From positions 1 to 64,000 of the forward strand of contig JAFGNV010000008.1 of assembly GCA_016926805.1 (NCBI GenBank): a stretch of DNA of 64,000 nt, given 5' to 3'. Position 1 is the stretch's first letter. Each line of letters starts with the position of its first letter. The notes below the pieces were generated by a model. That model worked only from the letters and a program-made list of their open reading frames with translations. It was not told the DNA's origin and did not search any database. A program made the position numbers and the translations under genes. This DNA is from Anaerolineae bacterium. GTDB taxonomy: Bacteria > Chloroflexota > Anaerolineae > 4572-78 > J111. Shown here piece by piece: positions 12,289 through 21,244 of the stretch.

Positions 12289-12678
12289 ATGTATATTGAA
12301 CATGTGGCTGTTTGGACCAAAAACCTTGAACAACTGAAGACATTTTATGAAACCTATTTTCAGGCGAGCGTGGGGAAGAAGTATCTTAATCCAAACAAGC
12401 AATTTGAGTCTTATTTTCTTACTTTTACCTCCGGCGCCCGGTTGGAACTGATGTATCGACCGACCATCCCGCCGTCACTGGATGATGTAGAGAAGCAATT
12501 CACGGGTTACATTCATCTGGCAATTGCGGTTGGTTCCGAGGCAAAGGTTGACGATTTGACGGCTTGGCTGCAAGAAGATGGTTTCCGGGTGATTGACGGA
12601 CCCCGCCACACCGGCGATGGGTATTACGAGAGTTGCGTGTTGGACCCCGATGGCAACCGGATTGAGATTACGGTGTGA
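12289..12678 (+). CDS. VOC-superfamily (glyoxalase/bleomycin-resistance fold) protein
   Basis: 129-residue single-module vicinal oxygen chelate protein with two beta-alpha-beta-beta-beta halves. Candidate metal ligands sit where the family places them: His5 (YIEHVAVW), Glu in ARLELMYR, His in GYIHLAIAVG and Glu near the C-terminus (GNRIEITV). The DPDGNRIE ending is typical of lactoylglutathione lyase-like proteins. The substrate cannot be read from sequence; glyoxalase I, isomerase or resistance roles are all possible. It has its own promoter, and the next gene begins immediately after the stop. Confidence 0.85.
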   Translation: MYIEHVAVWTKNLEQLKTFYETYFQASVGKKYLNPNKQFESYFLTFTSGARLELMYRPTIPPSLDDVEKQFTGYIHLAIAVGSEAKVDDLTAWLQEDGFRVIDGPRHTGDGYYESCVLDPDGNRIEITV

Positions 12679-12679
12679 C

Positions 12680-13666
12680 GTGACGGATAGGAAGCAATTT
12701 TCCGAAAACCCTGACCATTTTATCATTCCTGTCCTGGTTATCTGTTATTTTCCGGTCAGAAATGGCCGGATTGATCGCACGATAACTGGTGACGTTGATG
12801 CGCCTCTCGATGACGTCCGTGGCCATGTTGAGCGTAGCACACAGCAGGTGGTCCAGGCCCTGGAACAGGGGAGTATTTATCATGGATATAAAGACCCTAC
12901 CGCCAGGCCAAGCCTGCAATACCAAATTCTCGACACGGTTGAATTTTTGGAACCGCTGCCTACGCATCACAAGCCGGGTCACCGCGTGCCGATGACGGAT
13001 TACAAGGCCATCATGCATCGGGTTGGCCTCCGAGAGTGGGTTGAAGAAAAAGGTATCAAAGAGGTCTGGCTGTGGGGGTATCATGGCGGTGTTATCGATC
13101 TTTGGGAATCGAATATGGCCGGGCCGTTTGGCGACATCAGCAACAGCGACCGCGATCCACACGACTTACCCGTGTTGAGTAAAACTTATACTGTATATCA
13201 TTACAATTACCAGCGTGGCCCCTCGGAAGCGGTAGAGGACCATGTGCATCAAATTGAAGCGGTGCTGAATTATGTTGATGGCCGCGACAGGACTCCGCCG
13301 CCGCAATGGTCCAGGCTATTATTTTGGGGAAAGTTTGTGGGAAGCGACCACTCGCACAAAATTGTGCGGCCGGGATGTGGCTGGGCCCACTATCCCCCTA
13401 ACGGTGAACGCGATTACGACTGGGCTAACCCTCGCTCTGTGCTGACCGATATCGAAGATTGGCGACCGGACGGCTCCGGCAAAAAGAAGCCCATCAATTG
13501 CGACCGGTGGAAGGGCGACAGCCTTACCTGGTTTGTCTACTGGATGCAAAATCTGCCCGGCGCGAATAATGGTTTAACCTACCAGGGTCGGCGGTTGCGA
13601 AACTGGTGGACCTTTATCGGTGATTTTGATACGGCGATGCAAAATAGATGGAAACTGATTGAATGA
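12680..13666 (+). CDS. Conserved protein of unknown function
   Basis: The reading frame is open upstream into the VOC gene, but GTG 12680, right after the VOC stop, is the first sensible start. No Shine-Dalgarno precedes it, so the start is uncertain and an N-terminal signal sequence may have been lost. The protein (about 328 residues) begins PVLVICYFPVRNGRIDRTIT after a short leader, continues with WLWGYHGGVIDLWESNMAGP and HCxGWAHYPP-like segments (CGWAHYPPNGERDYDW), and ends NWWTFIGDFDTAMQNRWKL. It is rich in Trp, Tyr and His. The style suggests a secreted or carbohydrate-active protein, but I recognise no family. Confidence 0.6.
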   Translation: MTDRKQFSENPDHFIIPVLVICYFPVRNGRIDRTITGDVDAPLDDVRGHVERSTQQVVQALEQGSIYHGYKDPTARPSLQYQILDTVEFLEPLPTHHKPGHRVPMTDYKAIMHRVGLREWVEEKGIKEVWLWGYHGGVIDLWESNMAGPFGDISNSDRDPHDLPVLSKTYTVYHYNYQRGPSEAVEDHVHQIEAVLNYVDGRDRTPPPQWSRLLFWGKFVGSDHSHKIVRPGCGWAHYPPNGERDYDWANPRSVLTDIEDWRPDGSGKKKPINCDRWKGDSLTWFVYWMQNLPGANNGLTYQGRRLRNWWTFIGDFDTAMQNRWKLIE

Positions 13667-13713
13667 GCAGGACAACCGGAATAATGTCAGTTGGGGTGAT
13701 GACTCCCGAATTA

Positions 13714-13749
13714 GTGATTCATGTCACATTATTTGGTGATTTTTGTCAC
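13714..13749. promoter_or_regulatory. Two tandem CRP/FNR-type palindromes
   Basis: GTGATTCATGTCAC (13714-13727) and GTGATTTTTGTCAC (13736-13749) both fit the CRP core GTGA-N6-TCAC. They are 22 bp apart, two helical turns. They lie about 315 bp upstream of the VKOR gene in the 13667-14063 gap, the only other content of which is the palindrome at 13888-13912. No gene is visible in the gap. A weak -10 (TATATT) follows near 13773. Confidence 0.5.
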
Positions 13750-13887
13750 TAATATTTTGGTAGAAGAAATGATATATTAGGAGCAGGAACATAATTTGTT
13801 ACGAAATCTGAAAGTGGCGGGGGTAGTTTCTGACGATACATTAGTATCTTCTCAATAAATAGGGGCGAATCCGTGTATTTACTCGGC

Positions 13888-13912
13888 AGGGACAGAATAT
13901 TATTCTGTCCCT
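13888..13912. repeat. Perfect 11-bp inverted repeat
   Basis: AGGGACAGAAT (13888-13898) and ATTCTGTCCCT (13902-13912) close a 3-nt loop. The left flank carries TAGGGGCGA (13860-13868), a sequence also found in the palindromic element at 23923-23993, so both may belong to one small dispersed repeat family. Confidence 0.65.
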
Positions 13913-14063
13913 ACCCCAGAATATTGAGAGGATACATACGTTATTGGATTAATGTTGGACAGAAGTGGGGACAACCCGGTGGTTGTCTCCATGTTTTCGT
14001 GTCGCCTTTCGGGTCAATCTATTATACGGTGAATCCGGAGTTGAAGAGTATGGGGAGTCGTTA

Positions 14064-15302
14064 ATGATGGTTAATAGAAGCTTGCGTTTCGTCTTCTTTA
14101 TGCTGATTGTAAGTTTGTTCGTTCCTGCTGTTACTGCGGCCCAAACGGGTGATGAGTCGGACGCCGTGGTGCGGGCGGTGCTATTTTACGGGCCTACATG
14201 TCCCCATTGTCATAAGGTTATCACGGAAGTGATCATTCCCTTGTCCGAGGAATATGGTGATCAATTACAGGTGTTGGGGGCGGACACGTCTCAGCCGGCA
14301 GGCAGCCAACTCTATCAAGTTGCCATTGACCACTTCCAGATTCCGCCGCAACGACAAGGCGTGCCGACCTTGATTATCGGCGAGACGGTATTGGTGGGTA
14401 GTGGCGAGATTCCGGCCCAGTTCCCCACTTTGGTCAAGGATCAATTGGCTGCCGGTGGCATTGATTGGCCCGACATTCCGGGTTTGGTTCAGGCGATTTC
14501 TGCTTCTGAAGAATCTAACCAAGAGGAAGGGACTGAGGAATCCTCGCCAGAAGCAACGACTGAGGCCGCCCTGCCCACGGAAGTGGAGGCCACGCCTCAA
14601 GCCACCGCAACTCTATTGCCAACCCCCACGCCTACAGCTACAGCGGTGCCTGTTGCCGACCAGTCGGTGCTGACTATCGATAAAGACTCGGCCCCGCCAG
14701 TTGAAGAAGTTGAGCCTCCTCCGCCCGATCCGGTCGGTACCGCCCTGGCCGCAATGATTCTGGTGGGGATGGTCGCGGCGCTTGGTTTTGCTATTTGGCG
14801 GGTCGTTACTGCCCCATCGCAACCATTCCGGGTGGACCGCTTGCCGCCGTTGCAGGCAAGTAGCTGGGTTGTTCCGGTTCTGGCCGTGTTGGGATTGGGG
14901 GTGGCAACTTATCTGGCCTATGTTGAAATTACTCATGTCGAAGCCGTGTGTGGGCCCGTGGGTGAGTGCAACATCGTCCAGACCAGTCCTTATGCCCAGA
15001 TTATGGGTATCCCTATCGCTGTGTTGGGCATGTTGAACTACATCGCCGTTATCTTTTTGTGGCTTATACAGAAGTTTGTGCCGGGACGCCTGGCCAATCT
15101 GTCGGTGCTGGCGTTGGCAGCGTTAACGTTTGGGGCCACATTATTTTCAATTTATCTGACCTGTTTGGAGATATTTGCCATTCACGCCGTGTGCGCCTGG
15201 TGCCTGAGTTCGGCCATAATCTCGACGCTTCTGATGCTCTTGGTTGTGATGCCCATAACCGGCGAGTCGCTGCGCTTGCAGCCGGGCGCTTCGTCAGCCT
15301 GA
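14064..15302 (+). CDS. Thioredoxin-like/VKOR fusion, disulfide-bond formation protein
   Basis: Membrane enzyme that would oxidise protein thiols outside the cytoplasm using quinones. ATG 14064 follows GGGGAG by 6 nt and gives a signal peptide (VFFMLIVSLFVPAVTAA); the upstream open frame does not look translated. Residues about 35-160 form a thioredoxin-like domain with CPHC at 46-49. A Glu/Pro/Thr-rich linker follows, then a transmembrane helix (AAMILVGMVAALGFAIW) and a four-helix VKOR domain with the loop pair CGPVGEC and the active-site CAWC. Domain order is thioredoxin then VKOR, the reverse of many cyanobacterial fusions. Together the two domains could form a self-contained DsbB/DsbA-like relay. 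Length 412 residues. Confidence 0.88.
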   Translation: MMVNRSLRFVFFMLIVSLFVPAVTAAQTGDESDAVVRAVLFYGPTCPHCHKVITEVIIPLSEEYGDQLQVLGADTSQPAGSQLYQVAIDHFQIPPQRQGVPTLIIGETVLVGSGEIPAQFPTLVKDQLAAGGIDWPDIPGLVQAISASEESNQEEGTEESSPEATTEAALPTEVEATPQATATLLPTPTPTATAVPVADQSVLTIDKDSAPPVEEVEPPPPDPVGTALAAMILVGMVAALGFAIWRVVTAPSQPFRVDRLPPLQASSWVVPVLAVLGLGVATYLAYVEITHVEAVCGPVGECNIVQTSPYAQIMGIPIAVLGMLNYIAVIFLWLIQKFVPGRLANLSVLALAALTFGATLFSIYLTCLEIFAIHAVCAWCLSSAIISTLLMLLVVMPITGESLRLQPGASSA

Positions 15303-15309
15303 CCAAAAC

Positions 15310-15346
15310 AAAGACCCCGGGTGGATTGAACCCCGGGGTCTTTTAT
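15310..15346 (+). terminator. Rho-independent terminator after the VKOR gene
   Basis: A 12-bp perfect stem AAAGACCCCGGG (15310-15321) / CCCGGGGTCTTT (15332-15343) closes a 10-nt loop and ends in TTTTAT, 8 bp past the stop codon. Confidence 0.9.
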
Positions 15347-15484
15347 GTGGTGGGAAATACCGCCCTTATGGCCTGGCCACAACATTCGAAGGTTGACGCC
15401 AACCGATATTTTTGAAGACGCCATTAACCCCCATGACGTTCGCCAAAATCAAAACACACCCCCCGTATGCTGTCCATCCCTTAC

Positions 15485-17809
15485 TTATTGTAACGTTCTA
15501 AAACGTTGTCTCTGGGCGATCAACTGCTCCAGTATCTGGCGGGTCTCGGTTTCGGTAGACCCAGCCAGCCGCTCGACCTGGCAGCCGGCGGCGCGTAAGG
15601 TCTGTTCGGCCTCGGCCGGAACGCCGCCAACGCCCCCCAAAATGGTGACGTAACGAGCCGATTTTGCCTCTTCAAGAGAGAAACCAACCGTGGGGTGAAA
15701 AGCCCCAATGTAGTCAACGGCTCCCCGCAAATCCCACTCGGCCCAATTGTTGGCGCCACGATGCCACAACAGCAGGTAGTGTTCAATCGGCTTGCCCGGT
15801 GTTGGGGTAGGCGTGGGGGTTGGGGTTGGCATGGTGACCGCCGCGCCGCTGGTCATCAATCGGCTGACTTCGGCCAGCAGCGGCCCTTTCCAGGTGGGCC
15901 AGGTGGCGCCAGGACTGCCGGTAACAACCAAATCGCTGTAACCAAAGATCTGGTCAACGGGAATACTCAACTCGGCGGCCAGTTGGGCCAGCAGGGCGGC
16001 AGTTGCATCTAACTGGGCCTGCGGGGGCGGGTTACTGGAAAAGTCGCCAATCAGGCAGATGCCCACACTGTCGTTGCTGTGATTGCCCGCGTGATTGCTC
16101 ACCACTTCGAGCGGTTGAGTCTGGTAAATCTGGCCCTGGTTTGTGGTACAGAAGTGATAGCTAATGCCCGCCAGACCACGGTTATTCACCTGATATTCGG
16201 CAATGCGTTGCGCCGTTACCGTGGGTGGGGTTACGGAATGGTGCAGAATGATGCGGCGGATAGCAGCGCGGTTTCGTTGGGGATATTGCGCGGTTGGGTG
16301 GTGGGGCAGACTGGCGCTGACATCTTCAATCTGGGCGGCAGCGACCGGGCCGGTGGCAATCGCCACGCCTGGGCTGACGGTGACCGGGCTGATCAATAAT
16401 CCTGCATCTCCCTGGGTGGTGAACCAGGTGATCGCCTCGTGAATCATATCCCAGCGCAAATGGTAAGTGCCCGGCGTGTCGGGCGTGCGCAAACGCGCTT
16501 GCAAGGTTACGGTTCCACCCGTCGGTACATCTGCCGGTAGCGGCGTGTGAAAATCGAGATCGGCGGGAAAGGTCACCATTTGACCGGCGGCATTATACCA
16601 CTGAAAACCTAACCGGATGGGATTAGAGCCACTGCTCGTCCACGTCAACTTGCCCGCATTTTGCAGGGTAATGGTCACGCTAAGGGTCTGGCCGGGTGGC
16701 ATTGCCGTGGGGGTATTATGGTTGAGATAATTTGTTCGATAATCGAATTCTGCCATGGTTATTCCTACGCCTCCTATAGTGGGGTCCCATTGATAGTTTT
16801 TGGCAATGGCTTCTTTGAAATCCTCTTGCACGCCCAGTTTGCCATCGATGTGCCACTGGTCGGCGCGAGGCCAGCGATAGAGTATCATTGCCCGAATTTG
16901 TTGGTTTCCAGCATCATTCCAATTGTCAATTTCTTTGTACGCGTTTTTAACCCAACCCCGGTTAGCATTTTCCCAGGGATCGTCTTCATCGGCCTCGGTG
17001 ATGTAAGCCGGCAGATGACGCATGGTGCGCGGAATGGCGTTCATAAAATCGCGATAGATGCGAAAGTGGTAATGGTATTTCTGAAATGGCGGTCCCATTT
17101 TGACATCGCTAAATACCAGATTGGGGTCGGTCCCGTGGGTATAGGCGTGGATGGCAAAGCCATCGCAGTTCTCGGGGCCGAGGGTCAGGCAGATGTCGGT
17201 GAGGTATCTTACAAAATCGCCGTGGCCGCCGGGCGAGCCAGACAAACGATTGGCCGCGTATATCCCTTGCGAGTCAGCGTCATAAGGGGTCTCGGCATTC
17301 CAGGGGGCCGGCGCGCCAATGAGTACCTGATGGTGATTGGAATCCGGGAGTTGGTGCACGGCCTCGCGGCAGAGCCGGTAACATTCGGCGTAGAGGCGGG
17401 GGGTTATCGGTTCGGGGTCATTGGTGCCGGGTTTGCGCGGCTGCTCCCGGGCAAAATTCATCTCGTTGCCGATAATCCAGATGTGCGCCCCGGTTGAGTT
17501 TTTGACAAAATTGGCCACGCGCCGGGCAAAGTCTCGATAGTAGGCAGGATGGGGGATGGTGCCGTCGGAGCCATAGGCGTGATTCAGGCGGACGATGACG
17601 CCAAAACCCTGATCGGCTAAATCCTTGTAGTTGCCGCCGCTCTGGTCGTTGGGATTGGCCCGGATTTCTTCGGTGACCAGCACCCAGCCTTTGGCCCGGC
17701 CATTGACCCGCATCAGGTGTTCGCCGCCCCGGTCGTGCATGCCGTAGATGTATGCCGATTCGCCATAAGGAACGCCAGAAGAAACAGCCACGTACGACTC
17801 CCGCAACAA
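15485..17809 (-). CDS. Glycosidase-like/N-acetylmuramoyl-L-alanine amidase multidomain protein
   Basis: 774-residue protein with three modules. Residues 1-360 resemble a clan-A (beta/alpha)8 glycosidase: GMHDRGGEHLM, then WIIGNEMNFA with a candidate acid/base Glu, and AYITEADED with a candidate nucleophile Glu. Residues about 365-470 form an Ig-like/NBR1-type beta domain (PPGQTLSVTITLQNAG, TPGTYHLRWDM). Residues about 500-670 are an amidase_2/PGRP domain (IRRIILHHSVTPP, GISYHFCTTNQGQIYQ, NDSVGICLIGDF). A PTPTPTP linker leads to a C-terminal alpha/beta domain. No signal peptide is visible. The start is uncertain: TTG 17809 is the first codon after an in-frame stop and lacks a Shine-Dalgarno. 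A role in peptidoglycan or surface-glycan cleavage is likely. Confidence 0.8.
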   Translation of the reverse strand: MLRESYVAVSSGVPYGESAYIYGMHDRGGEHLMRVNGRAKGWVLVTEEIRANPNDQSGGNYKDLADQGFGVIVRLNHAYGSDGTIPHPAYYRDFARRVANFVKNSTGAHIWIIGNEMNFAREQPRKPGTNDPEPITPRLYAECYRLCREAVHQLPDSNHHQVLIGAPAPWNAETPYDADSQGIYAANRLSGSPGGHGDFVRYLTDICLTLGPENCDGFAIHAYTHGTDPNLVFSDVKMGPPFQKYHYHFRIYRDFMNAIPRTMRHLPAYITEADEDDPWENANRGWVKNAYKEIDNWNDAGNQQIRAMILYRWPRADQWHIDGKLGVQEDFKEAIAKNYQWDPTIGGVGITMAEFDYRTNYLNHNTPTAMPPGQTLSVTITLQNAGKLTWTSSGSNPIRLGFQWYNAAGQMVTFPADLDFHTPLPADVPTGGTVTLQARLRTPDTPGTYHLRWDMIHEAITWFTTQGDAGLLISPVTVSPGVAIATGPVAAAQIEDVSASLPHHPTAQYPQRNRAAIRRIILHHSVTPPTVTAQRIAEYQVNNRGLAGISYHFCTTNQGQIYQTQPLEVVSNHAGNHSNDSVGICLIGDFSSNPPPQAQLDATAALLAQLAAELSIPVDQIFGYSDLVVTGSPGATWPTWKGPLLAEVSRLMTSGAAVTMPTPTPTPTPTPGKPIEHYLLLWHRGANNWAEWDLRGAVDYIGAFHPTVGFSLEEAKSARYVTILGGVGGVPAEAEQTLRAAGCQVERLAGSTETETRQILEQLIAQRQRFRTLQ

Positions 17810-17893
17810 AGTTGACGGTTGAATTATAACCGAAAATCATCATTGGGGGAAGCCGGAGAGGTTTTTTTAACCTAATTGTGACCAATGGCTCTC

Positions 17894-17922
17894 TTGAAAG
17901 AGCCGGTTGATTGTTGTACAAT
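17894..17922 (+). promoter_or_regulatory. Candidate promoter for the pentapeptide-repeat gene
   Basis: TTGAAA (17894-17899) and TACAAT (17917-17922) with a 17-nt spacer, 30 bp before ATG 17953. Confidence 0.6.
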
Positions 17923-17952
17923 CGGGGTGTGCCTTACCGAGGAGATTAAAAA

Positions 17953-18840
17953 ATGGATGCCAAAGAACTTGTTGCCCGTTTTCAGGCAGGTGAACGAAAT
18001 TTTCAGGGAGTCTATCTGAGTCGAGCGAGTCTCGATGGGGTTGATTTGCATGGAGTCAATTTGCAGGGCGCTGTTTTAAGCGGGGCCAGATTACAGGGGG
18101 CTAACCTGTCGGGCGCCAACTTCAACCAGGCCGATTTGAGTTGGGCCTACCTGAGTGGGGCCAATTTGCACGGAGCCAACCTCAGCCGGGCCGACCTGAA
18201 CGAGGCGTTCCTGATGGGTACGGATTTGACCGGCGTCGATTTACGAGGGGCCGATTTGAACGGCGCTTACTTGCAGCAGGCGGAAATTGATGAGGCCACC
18301 CAACTCGACGATAAGTGGCGGCTGGTCTGGCAACTCGTCAATCAAAATGTCAGAGAACAGGACTTCAGCGGCGTCGATTTGCGGGGGGCCAATTTGCAGG
18401 GGATCGATCTGACCAAAATTGGGCTGGTTGAGGCCAACCTCCAAGGGGCCAATCTGGTCACATCGCACCTGGCCGGAGCCAACTTGAGCCGGGCCGACCT
18501 GAGTGGGGCCAATCTGGGTGGGGCGGATCTCAGCGGGGCCGACTTGAGCGAGGCGTGTCTGTTTAAGGCTAAATTGCAGGGGGCCGAGCTGGGGGGCGCT
18601 ATTTTGCAGCAGACCGATTTGAGTGAAGCTAATCTCAGCGGCGCGAATTTGAGTGGAACCATTTTGCGGCAAGCGAATCTGAGTCGGGCGATCCTGATAA
18701 AGGTCAATCTTACCGGTGCCATGTTGAGCCAAACCAATCTGAGCCGGGCCAGCCTGGAAGGCGTGGATTTGGATGAGGCCAACATCGACCGGATCAATTT
18801 GAGCGAGGCCGTTATGCCGGATGGTTCGGTCCACCCATAA
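17953..18840 (+). CDS. Pentapeptide-repeat protein
   Basis: 295 residues built almost wholly of A(D/N)LXX repeats (for example LSGANLHGANLSRADLNEAF), which fold into a right-handed quadrilateral beta-helix. Two repeat blocks (about residues 15-115 and 135-290) are separated by a short helical insert with two Trp (KWRLVWQLVNQ). Such proteins can be DNA mimics, membrane-associated adaptors or structural; nothing here says which. The ATG follows GAGGAG by about 8 nt. The gene converges on nadE with 11 bp between stop codons. gyrA lies 15 kb away, so a Qnr-like gyrase-protection role has no support from context. Confidence 0.92.
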   Translation: MDAKELVARFQAGERNFQGVYLSRASLDGVDLHGVNLQGAVLSGARLQGANLSGANFNQADLSWAYLSGANLHGANLSRADLNEAFLMGTDLTGVDLRGADLNGAYLQQAEIDEATQLDDKWRLVWQLVNQNVREQDFSGVDLRGANLQGIDLTKIGLVEANLQGANLVTSHLAGANLSRADLSGANLGGADLSGADLSEACLFKAKLQGAELGGAILQQTDLSEANLSGANLSGTILRQANLSRAILIKVNLTGAMLSQTNLSRASLEGVDLDEANIDRINLSEAVMPDGSVHP

Positions 18841-18851
18841 GCCGGACGGTC

Positions 18852-20612
18852 CTAACTTTTGGCCTGGTAACGGTTCGTAATTGGCAGCCGCCGGTCTTTG
18901 CCAAAGGATTTGCTGGTAATTTTGGGGCCGGGCGGGGCCTGACGGCGTTTGTACTCGTTGCGATCGACCATGCGGATAACCCGCCGGACCGTCTCTTCGT
19001 CGTGGCCCAGGGCGATAATCTCGCGGGCGCTGTACTCGTCCTCGATGTAGGCGGCCAGAATGCCGTCCAGGATGTCGTATTCCGGCAGCGAGTCGGTGTC
19101 TTTTTGATCGGGACGAAGCTCCGCGGAAGGGGGCTTGACCAGGACGTTTTCTGGAATGGCCGGGCCAATTTTCTGGTTGCGATAGCGACATAACTGGTAG
19201 ACCAGAGTTTTGGGCACGTCCTTGATCACCGCAAAACCGCCGGCCATGTCGCCGTAAATGGTGGCGTAACCCACGGCCATTTCGCTTTTGTTGCCGGTGG
19301 TCAGCACCAGCCAACCGAATTTATTGCTCAAGGCCATCAGAATGTTACCCCGCGCCCGGCTTTGCAGGTTCTCTTCGGCCTCATTGGGGTGGGTGCCGGC
19401 AAAGGCGTCGGCCAGAGTATCCAGATAAGCCTGGTAAATGGTTTCAATGGCAATGGTCTCGTAGCGAATCCCCAACTGCCGGGCCAGTTCTGCGGCGTCA
19501 CTCCGGGAATGGTCCGACGAGTAGCGCGAGGGCATCGATACGCCAATCACGTTTTCTGCGCCCAGCGCATCCACGGCAATAGCTGCCACCAATGAGCTAT
19601 CAATGCCGCCGGATAGTCCCATGGTCACCTTGCTGAAACCATTTTTGTGAACATAATCTCGTGTGCCCAGCACCAGGGCCTGGTAAACTTCCGCAACCGG
19701 CTCCAGCGGAGGAATGAGGTGTGGCGCATCGAGGCGTATGGGGGTCGAGGCCGTTGTTGTGGCTGGCAGCGATACCCGCTCGAAGGTGCAGGTTTGAAGG
19801 TGAGTCAGGCCGTCTTTGCGGTGCCGGGGGTCGGCCAGGCGCTGGCGAAAGACATTGCCGATATTGATGTCGGCCAGTACAAAATCCTCTTCAAACGATT
19901 TACCCCGCGCCAACACGTTGCCCCGCTCGTCGATAACCGAACTGCTACCGTCAAAAATCAATTCATCCTGCCCGCCGACCAGGTTACAGAAAGCCACAAT
20001 GGCGACGTTGTCGGTGGCGCGGGTGGCCAGCATCCGCTCACGGCTCTGGATTTTACCGCTCTGGTAGGGCGAGGCCGAGATGTTGAGCAGCAACTCGGCT
20101 CCGGCCGCAGCCTGAGCCTCCGGCGGTCCCGCCGGATACCAGATGTCCTCGCATACACTGACGCCAAAGCACACCTCACTGCTAACAGCCGAAGCGGCAA
20201 GCGGCAGGCTGAACAGGAATGAGGTGTCGTCTGAGGCAAAATAGCGGTTCTCGTCAAAAACGGCGTAATTGGGCAGCAACGATTTGTGATACACCCCGGC
20301 CAGTTGGCCATCATGCAGAACGGCGGCGGCGTTGAAGAGATCGCGGGCCTTGTCGGCAAAGCCCACCACCGCGGTTAGGCCCTGGCTGTAGGGCAGCAGG
20401 CTTTCCAGAGCAGCGCGATTGGCGGCGACAAAGCCCGGTTTGAGTAGCAGGTCTTCCGGCGGATAACCGGCCAGGGCCAGCTCGGGAAACAGGACGATAT
20501 GGGCCTGGTGCGCCCTGGCTCGTTCCAGATTCTCTTTCACTTTGGCGGCATTGCCCTCGATATCGCCAACCGTAACATTGATTTGCGCCAGGGCGATTCT
20601 GAGCGTACCCAT
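18852..20612 (-). CDS. nadE: Glutamine-dependent NAD+ synthetase
   Basis: Last step of NAD synthesis: deamido-NAD + glutamine + ATP to NAD. The 586-residue protein has an N-terminal nitrilase-fold glutaminase (LRIALAQINVTVGDIEGN; Glu in FPELALAGYPPEDLL, Lys in HKSLLPNY, Cys in VCFGVSVCEDIWYP). The C-terminal synthetase has the PP-loop SGGIDSSLVAAI and GVSMPSRYSSDHS. Length is normal for the bacterial two-domain type. ATG 20612 follows GAGGTGA. The gene lies 30 bp after the ANTAR regulator on the same strand, so it is probably cotranscribed with the two-component system. Confidence 0.96.
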   Translation of the reverse strand: MGTLRIALAQINVTVGDIEGNAAKVKENLERARAHQAHIVLFPELALAGYPPEDLLLKPGFVAANRAALESLLPYSQGLTAVVGFADKARDLFNAAAVLHDGQLAGVYHKSLLPNYAVFDENRYFASDDTSFLFSLPLAASAVSSEVCFGVSVCEDIWYPAGPPEAQAAAGAELLLNISASPYQSGKIQSRERMLATRATDNVAIVAFCNLVGGQDELIFDGSSSVIDERGNVLARGKSFEEDFVLADINIGNVFRQRLADPRHRKDGLTHLQTCTFERVSLPATTTASTPIRLDAPHLIPPLEPVAEVYQALVLGTRDYVHKNGFSKVTMGLSGGIDSSLVAAIAVDALGAENVIGVSMPSRYSSDHSRSDAAELARQLGIRYETIAIETIYQAYLDTLADAFAGTHPNEAEENLQSRARGNILMALSNKFGWLVLTTGNKSEMAVGYATIYGDMAGGFAVIKDVPKTLVYQLCRYRNQKIGPAIPENVLVKPPSAELRPDQKDTDSLPEYDILDGILAAYIEDEYSAREIIALGHDEETVRRVIRMVDRNEYKRRQAPPGPKITSKSFGKDRRLPITNRYQAKS

Positions 20613-20642
20613 ATTTCACCTCACATATCCAACCCTGCCAGG

Positions 20643-21227
20643 TTACTGTTGGTGGGTTTCATGGGCCAGAATAATCGCCTCGGCCACCTCTTTCATGGGT
20701 TTGCGCGTATTCATGCTCATTTTCTGGATTTTGCGGAAAGCTTCTTGCTCGCTCATGCTCTGGGTATCAATTAATATACCTTTGGCCCGCTCCACCAATT
20801 TGCGGGTTTCCAGAGCATTTTGTAAGTCTTCCACTTCTTGCCGGACGGCCTGGAATTCCTTGAAGCGGGAAAGAGCCACCTCGATAGCCGGCATCAGGTC
20901 GGTTTCCCGAAAAGGTTTGATGAGATACCCCACCACCCCGGCGTCTTTGGCCCGGTCGACCAGTTCTTTCTGGCTGTAAGCCGTCAGCAAGACAACCGGG
21001 GCAACCTGCTCTTCGGTCAAAATTTTGGCGGCCTCGATGCCGTCCATATCGGGCATTTTAATGTCCATTAAAACCGCATCGGGTTTTAGCTCGCGGGCCA
21101 GGTTAACGGCGCTGCGGCCATCGCCGACTTCGCCCACCACTAAATAGCCCAGGCTGGTTAGCATTTCTTTCAAATCCGTCCTGACGATTGACTCGTCGTC
21201 GGCAATAACAAGGCGTGCTCTTTCCAT
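20643..21227 (-). CDS. ANTAR-domain response regulator (PdtaR-like)
   Basis: 194-residue regulator. Residues 1-120 are a receiver domain with the acidic pair (IADDES), the phosphoacceptor Asp in AVLMDIKMPDMDG and the conserved Lys in YLIKPFRE. After a coiled-coil linker, residues about 135-190 form the ANTAR RNA-binding domain (LVERAKGILIDTQSMSEQEA, FRKIQKMSMNTRKPMKEVA). ANTAR proteins bind paired hexaloop hairpins and prevent transcription termination. The sensor kinase gene ends 17 bp upstream, and the pair matches mycobacterial PdtaS-PdtaR in architecture. The RNA targets are not identified; terminator-bearing leaders in the same genome are candidates. Confidence 0.93.
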   Translation of the reverse strand: MERARLVIADDESIVRTDLKEMLTSLGYLVVGEVGDGRSAVNLARELKPDAVLMDIKMPDMDGIEAAKILTEEQVAPVVLLTAYSQKELVDRAKDAGVVGYLIKPFRETDLMPAIEVALSRFKEFQAVRQEVEDLQNALETRKLVERAKGILIDTQSMSEQEAFRKIQKMSMNTRKPMKEVAEAIILAHETHQQ

Positions 21228-21244
21228 CTCTGTTAAACCTCCAA

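Noticed and set aside
12593-12679. N-terminal extension of the unknown protein into the VOC gene
   Set aside because: The extra residues are an out-of-frame reading of the VOC C-terminus, and no ribosome-binding site supports ATG 12593.
17418-17921. Long open frame on the minus strand starting with several ATGs
   Set aside because: It overlaps the glycosidase-amidase gene in another frame, and its product is Arg/Pro/Gly-rich with no domain; it is a shadow of a GC-rich gene.
18241-19314. 357-codon minus-strand frame opposite the pentapeptide gene
   Set aside because: Its repeats (QIGPTQIGPAQ) are the reverse reading of the pentapeptide repeats; no independent coding signal.
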